64,000 nt of DNA from an uncultured Ruminococcus sp. (GTDB lineage Bacteria > Bacillota > Clostridia > Oscillospirales > Acutalibacteraceae). The notes under the pieces were generated by a model. It was not told the DNA's origin. It saw only the letters and a program-made list of their open reading frames with translations, and searched no databases. The translations under genes were made by a program, and so were the position numbers. Where the stretch lies: the NCBI GenBank assembly GCA_902765855.1, contig CACXBF010000005.1, positions 17,827 to 81,826 of the forward strand, given 5' to 3'. Below are positions 62,003 to 64,000 of this stretch, piece after piece (within the stretch, counting starts at the first letter, position 1; each line of letters opens with the position of its first letter).

Positions 62003-62106
62003 GTCAATAGCATAATCAGAGAACGCAAAAAGCTCTCGTAGAATAGTTATTGACCCATGACAGTCTAACCTCATAGGTGAAAGCATACCGCTTTGCTTTG
62101 TTGTAC
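62003..62106 (-). ncRNA. infC leader, candidate antiterminator region
   Basis: Immediately before the attenuator, a 7-bp stem (GTCAATA/TATTGAC, 62054-62048 and 62009-62003) encloses a 6-bp hairpin at 62037-62019. This looks like a regulatory fold. In Bacillus the equivalent region binds L20 to control termination; I cannot show homology here. Confidence 0.6.
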
Positions 62107-62112
62107 TCGAAT

Positions 62113-62141
62113 ATTATATACCGCTTTCCGCAATTTGTCAA
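62113..62141 (-). promoter_or_regulatory. Promoter of the infC operon
   Basis: On the minus strand TTGACA (62141-62136), a 17-bp spacer and TATAAT (62118-62113): both hexamers are perfect consensus. The start point would be near 62106, giving a leader of about 165 nt before infC. Confidence 0.92.
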
Positions 62142-62157
62142 GGTTTTTTGTAGAATT

Positions 62158-62745
62158 TCATACCATCTTTTCTGTATATTCCATAAGAAGATATGTTGTC
62201 TTTAAGTTTGAATTTTCATCAGGATTATATTCTTTAATCAGTTCAAATCCCAATTTTTCCAAAAGTTCACGCTTTGTTAAATCTGTTTTTGAAATCTGCA
62301 TATAATATTTTTCATATTTTTTCTGTGATAATACATAATTCAAAAGTGCCTCTGCTATAGAATTATCCATACTTTCAGCTGAAATAGGATAACCTATATA
62401 ACCACAGTCCTTAGGAATATTTTTAACGCTGAATGCACTTTGGAGTGCGGAATAGACCTTTTTAGCCTTAATAATTCCAAACTGTTTTTTAATATCAGAG
62501 TAATTAAGCTCTATGTATCCACTTCGGAAATCACTCAAATATATAATGCCTATAATTTTACCATCTGAAACCGCTTTATAAAATTTTCTAATAATAAGGC
62601 TATTTTTTATTGCAAGTCCGCCACGCTCTATTTTAGGAATAAATTTTTTTAAGCTATCATACGCAGAATATATCATCAGATATGAAGCAACTCCCCTATC
62701 TCTTTCTGTAAGCGGCATTATATCAATTTTTTTCATATTGCTCAT
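62158..62745 (-). CDS. GNAT-like acetyltransferase
   Basis: Probable acetyltransferase of 195 residues. A hydrophobic strand and turn (KAVSDGKIIGIIYLSDFRSG), the segment FSVKNIPKDCGYIGYPISAE, and the closing LTKRELLEKLGFELIKEYNP are like GNAT folds, although the acetyl-CoA loop is not canonical. Substrate unknown. It sits between thiT and infC on the same strand, with the infC promoter just after its end. Family assignment is moderate. Confidence 0.6.
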   Translation of the reverse strand: MSNMKKIDIMPLTERDRGVASYLMIYSAYDSLKKFIPKIERGGLAIKNSLIIRKFYKAVSDGKIIGIIYLSDFRSGYIELNYSDIKKQFGIIKAKKVYSALQSAFSVKNIPKDCGYIGYPISAESMDNSIAEALLNYVLSQKKYEKYYMQISKTDLTKRELLEKLGFELIKEYNPDENSNLKTTYLLMEYTEKMV

Positions 62746-62769
62746 AATCTAACCTCATTATATAAATTA

Positions 62770-63312
62770 TCAACGAATTACAGAAAGACGCTTTATATTT
62801 TCAAGCATCTTTCGGACTGGTGGAAGTGCTAAAAGAATAAGCGTAATAACCCCCTCCGTCAAAACATAGCTTGCATTATAAATCAAAACTGCACTAATTG
62901 CCACAAAATTATCATAAAGATTTCCTGCATATGTTGTATAGAAAATTAATCCTGAAACTTCATGAAAGAAAAGTCTTCCTAGTATGCCAAGAATATATCC
63001 ATATATTAAACCATTTTTCTTTTTAGAAAAGAATCCCGAAACACCCAATGCACCAAAAGCAAGCGGATAATCTAAAAGCACTTGTAATGGGTGTACAAAA
63101 TAAGGCTCTACTACAAATTGCAGAATACCATATGCGATAGATGCAATAAAACCCGTCATTGGACCATAGCAATAGCCAATCATACTTATAATAAGCATAC
63201 TAAAAAGTGTAATTGAACCACCGTTCGGCAAACTTGGCAATTTTATGATTGTAGAAACAACCATAGCTAAAGCAATCGCTAAACCTGCAAATGTAATTTG
63301 CTTTGTTTTCAT
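62770..63312 (-). CDS. thiT: Energy-coupled thiamine transporter ThiT
   Basis: S-component of an ECF transporter that binds thiamine. It has about six hydrophobic segments. The region GYCYGPMTGFIASIAYGILQ and FVVEPYFVHPLQVLLDYPLA carries the conserved Trp/Tyr-rich thiamine site, and LFFHEVSGLIFYTTYAGN follows. Length, 180 residues, is typical. It must work with EcfAA'T encoded elsewhere. No THI-box riboswitch is visible in the 128 bp upstream, so regulation is unclear. Confidence 0.93.
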   Translation of the reverse strand: MKTKQITFAGLAIALAMVVSTIIKLPSLPNGGSITLFSMLIISMIGYCYGPMTGFIASIAYGILQFVVEPYFVHPLQVLLDYPLAFGALGVSGFFSKKKNGLIYGYILGILGRLFFHEVSGLIFYTTYAGNLYDNFVAISAVLIYNASYVLTEGVITLILLALPPVRKMLENIKRLSVIR

Positions 63313-63441
63313 ACAGAAGCTCCTAATTTATTATCTTTGATTATATGATTTCAAATTTTTCTCTGTTACGGTCAAAAATATATTTATATTTAATCATAGT
63401 TTTTAAATATTCATATACTTTCTACATATATTATAGCAAAA

Positions 63442-63888
63442 TCAGTTTAAATCATTAACCGATTTCGTGTTTTCATAACGTTCTTTTCCCCACCAAAATG
63501 GAAGTATTTCTTTTAATGTAATAGTTTCTCTTTTTTCAAAGTCAATCATTATTTTCATATTTTCATTCTTTTCGTTAAGCTGCATAAAAAATTCTCTGCA
63601 CGCACCACAGGGCATTCCACTGCCCTCTCCATGCGGAGCTTTATCCATAAATGCAATCAAACGCTTTACAACAGTTTGTCCGCTATTTACATACATATTA
63701 AGTGCCGCTACTCTCTCAGCACACAAATTCATAACCCCGCTACAGCTTTCAATACAAAAACCTGTGAATATCTCGCCATTTTCAGCCTCTAAAGCACATA
63801 CGACATGATGTGCCATAACGAATGGAGATACATCTTCAGGATGATACTGCTTTTTCGCCTTCTCATATAACATATCCCAAATATCCAT
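63442..63888 (-). CDS. Cytidine deaminase-like protein
   Basis: Zinc-dependent deaminase fold. The catalytic His/Cys-Ala-Glu motif is seen as NLCAERVAALNMY (CAE) and the two cysteine ligands as MPCGACREFFMQLNE. The length of 148 residues fits small cytidine deaminases and blasticidin deaminase relatives, so substrate is not certain. The ATG at 63888 has GGGAGG 6 nt upstream; the frame from 63912 lacks one. A tRNA-Asn terminator region lies upstream. Confidence 0.82.
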   Translation of the reverse strand: MDIWDMLYEKAKKQYHPEDVSPFVMAHHVVCALEAENGEIFTGFCIESCSGVMNLCAERVAALNMYVNSGQTVVKRLIAFMDKAPHGEGSGMPCGACREFFMQLNEKNENMKIMIDFEKRETITLKEILPFWWGKERYENTKSVNDLN

Positions 63889-63910
63889 ATATAGCCTCCC
63901 AATTTCCAGC

Positions 63911-63946
63911 AAAAGAAAAAGCAGTAAGTTTTCATCTTACTGCTTT
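63911..63946 (-). terminator. Terminator of tRNA-Asn
   Basis: On the minus strand an 11-bp perfect stem AAAGCAGTAAG/CTTACTGCTTT with a 7-nt loop (ATGAAAA) is followed by TTCTTTTGC. It starts 3 nt after the encoded tRNA CCA end. Confidence 0.9.
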
Positions 63947-63948
63947 AG

Positions 63949-64000
63949 TGGCTCCCCCAACTGGGCTCGAACCAGTGACATCATGATTAACAGTCATGCG
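63949..64000 (-). tRNA. tRNA-Asn(GTT), truncated at the window edge
   Basis: On the minus strand the anticodon stem-loop CATGA-CTGTTAA-TCATG has anticodon GTT, followed by a T-arm (ACTGG-TTCGAGC-CCAGT), the acceptor strand TGGGGGA, discriminator G and encoded CCA. The 5' half lies outside the window. Confidence 0.97.

Noticed and set aside
63313-63441. TPP (THI-box) riboswitch upstream of thiT
   Set aside because: The CTGAGA core and paired segments are not present in the 128-bp AT-rich gap.

Overview
The window is AT-rich, Gram-positive chromosomal DNA. A PolC-type replicative polymerase, a YtfJ/GerW sporulation protein, a CD1247-like zinc-ribbon protein, ScpA/ScpB, strong Shine-Dalgarno sites and sigma-A type promoters all point to a spore-lineage Clostridia member, most likely Oscillospiraceae/Ruminococcus-like; the genus is inference. 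Every gene I can support lies on the minus strand, so the text below reads from high to low coordinates.

Core regions. 61.4-64.0 kb: a partial tRNA-Asn, a deaminase, ThiT, an acetyltransferase and the infC-rpmI-rplT operon behind a strong promoter and an attenuator. 51.3-60.7 kb: aroK, an RNA methyltransferase, dprA, topA, trmFO, plsX, rnc and a radical SAM protein. 42.2-50.6 kb: smc, ftsY, rdgB, yhbY, nadD, yqeK, rsfS. 30.5-42.1 kb: leuS, rpsU, yqeG, aroQ, an Xaa-Pro peptidase, efp, a small S2P-like protease, scpA-scpB, ytfJ, a DD-carboxypeptidase and a pseudouridine synthase. 1-17.4 kb: a lipoprotein, pyrH-frr-uppS-cdsA-dxr-rseP-ispG, polC, tcdA, proS, and the start of the S10 ribosomal operon (rpsJ, rplC).

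Accessory region, about 17.9-28.97 kb. The 3' end of rlmD (rumA) appears to be an integration site that has been used at least twice in tandem. The outer unit (about 20.33-22.33 kb) carries pnuC and nadR and no recombinase. The inner unit (about 22.33-28.95 kb) carries a large serine recombinase, a DUF262/HNH protein, and a compact operon of an XRE regulator, an unrecognised 234-residue protein, a GIY-YIG nuclease and a GNAT/YoaP protein. The apparent native end of rlmD and its terminator lie about 8.6 kb away, at 20.15-20.34 kb. Beyond it is a TetR-regulated glycosyltransferase operon with two clear operators, followed by decayed gene fragments.

Other points of interest are structured leaders with attenuators before rpsJ and infC, an AUA start codon on infC, a dispersed family of palindromic intergenic repeats, an unusual N-terminal extension on RseP, a 24-codon membrane peptide between pyrH and frr, and a broken small ORF between cdsA and dxr.
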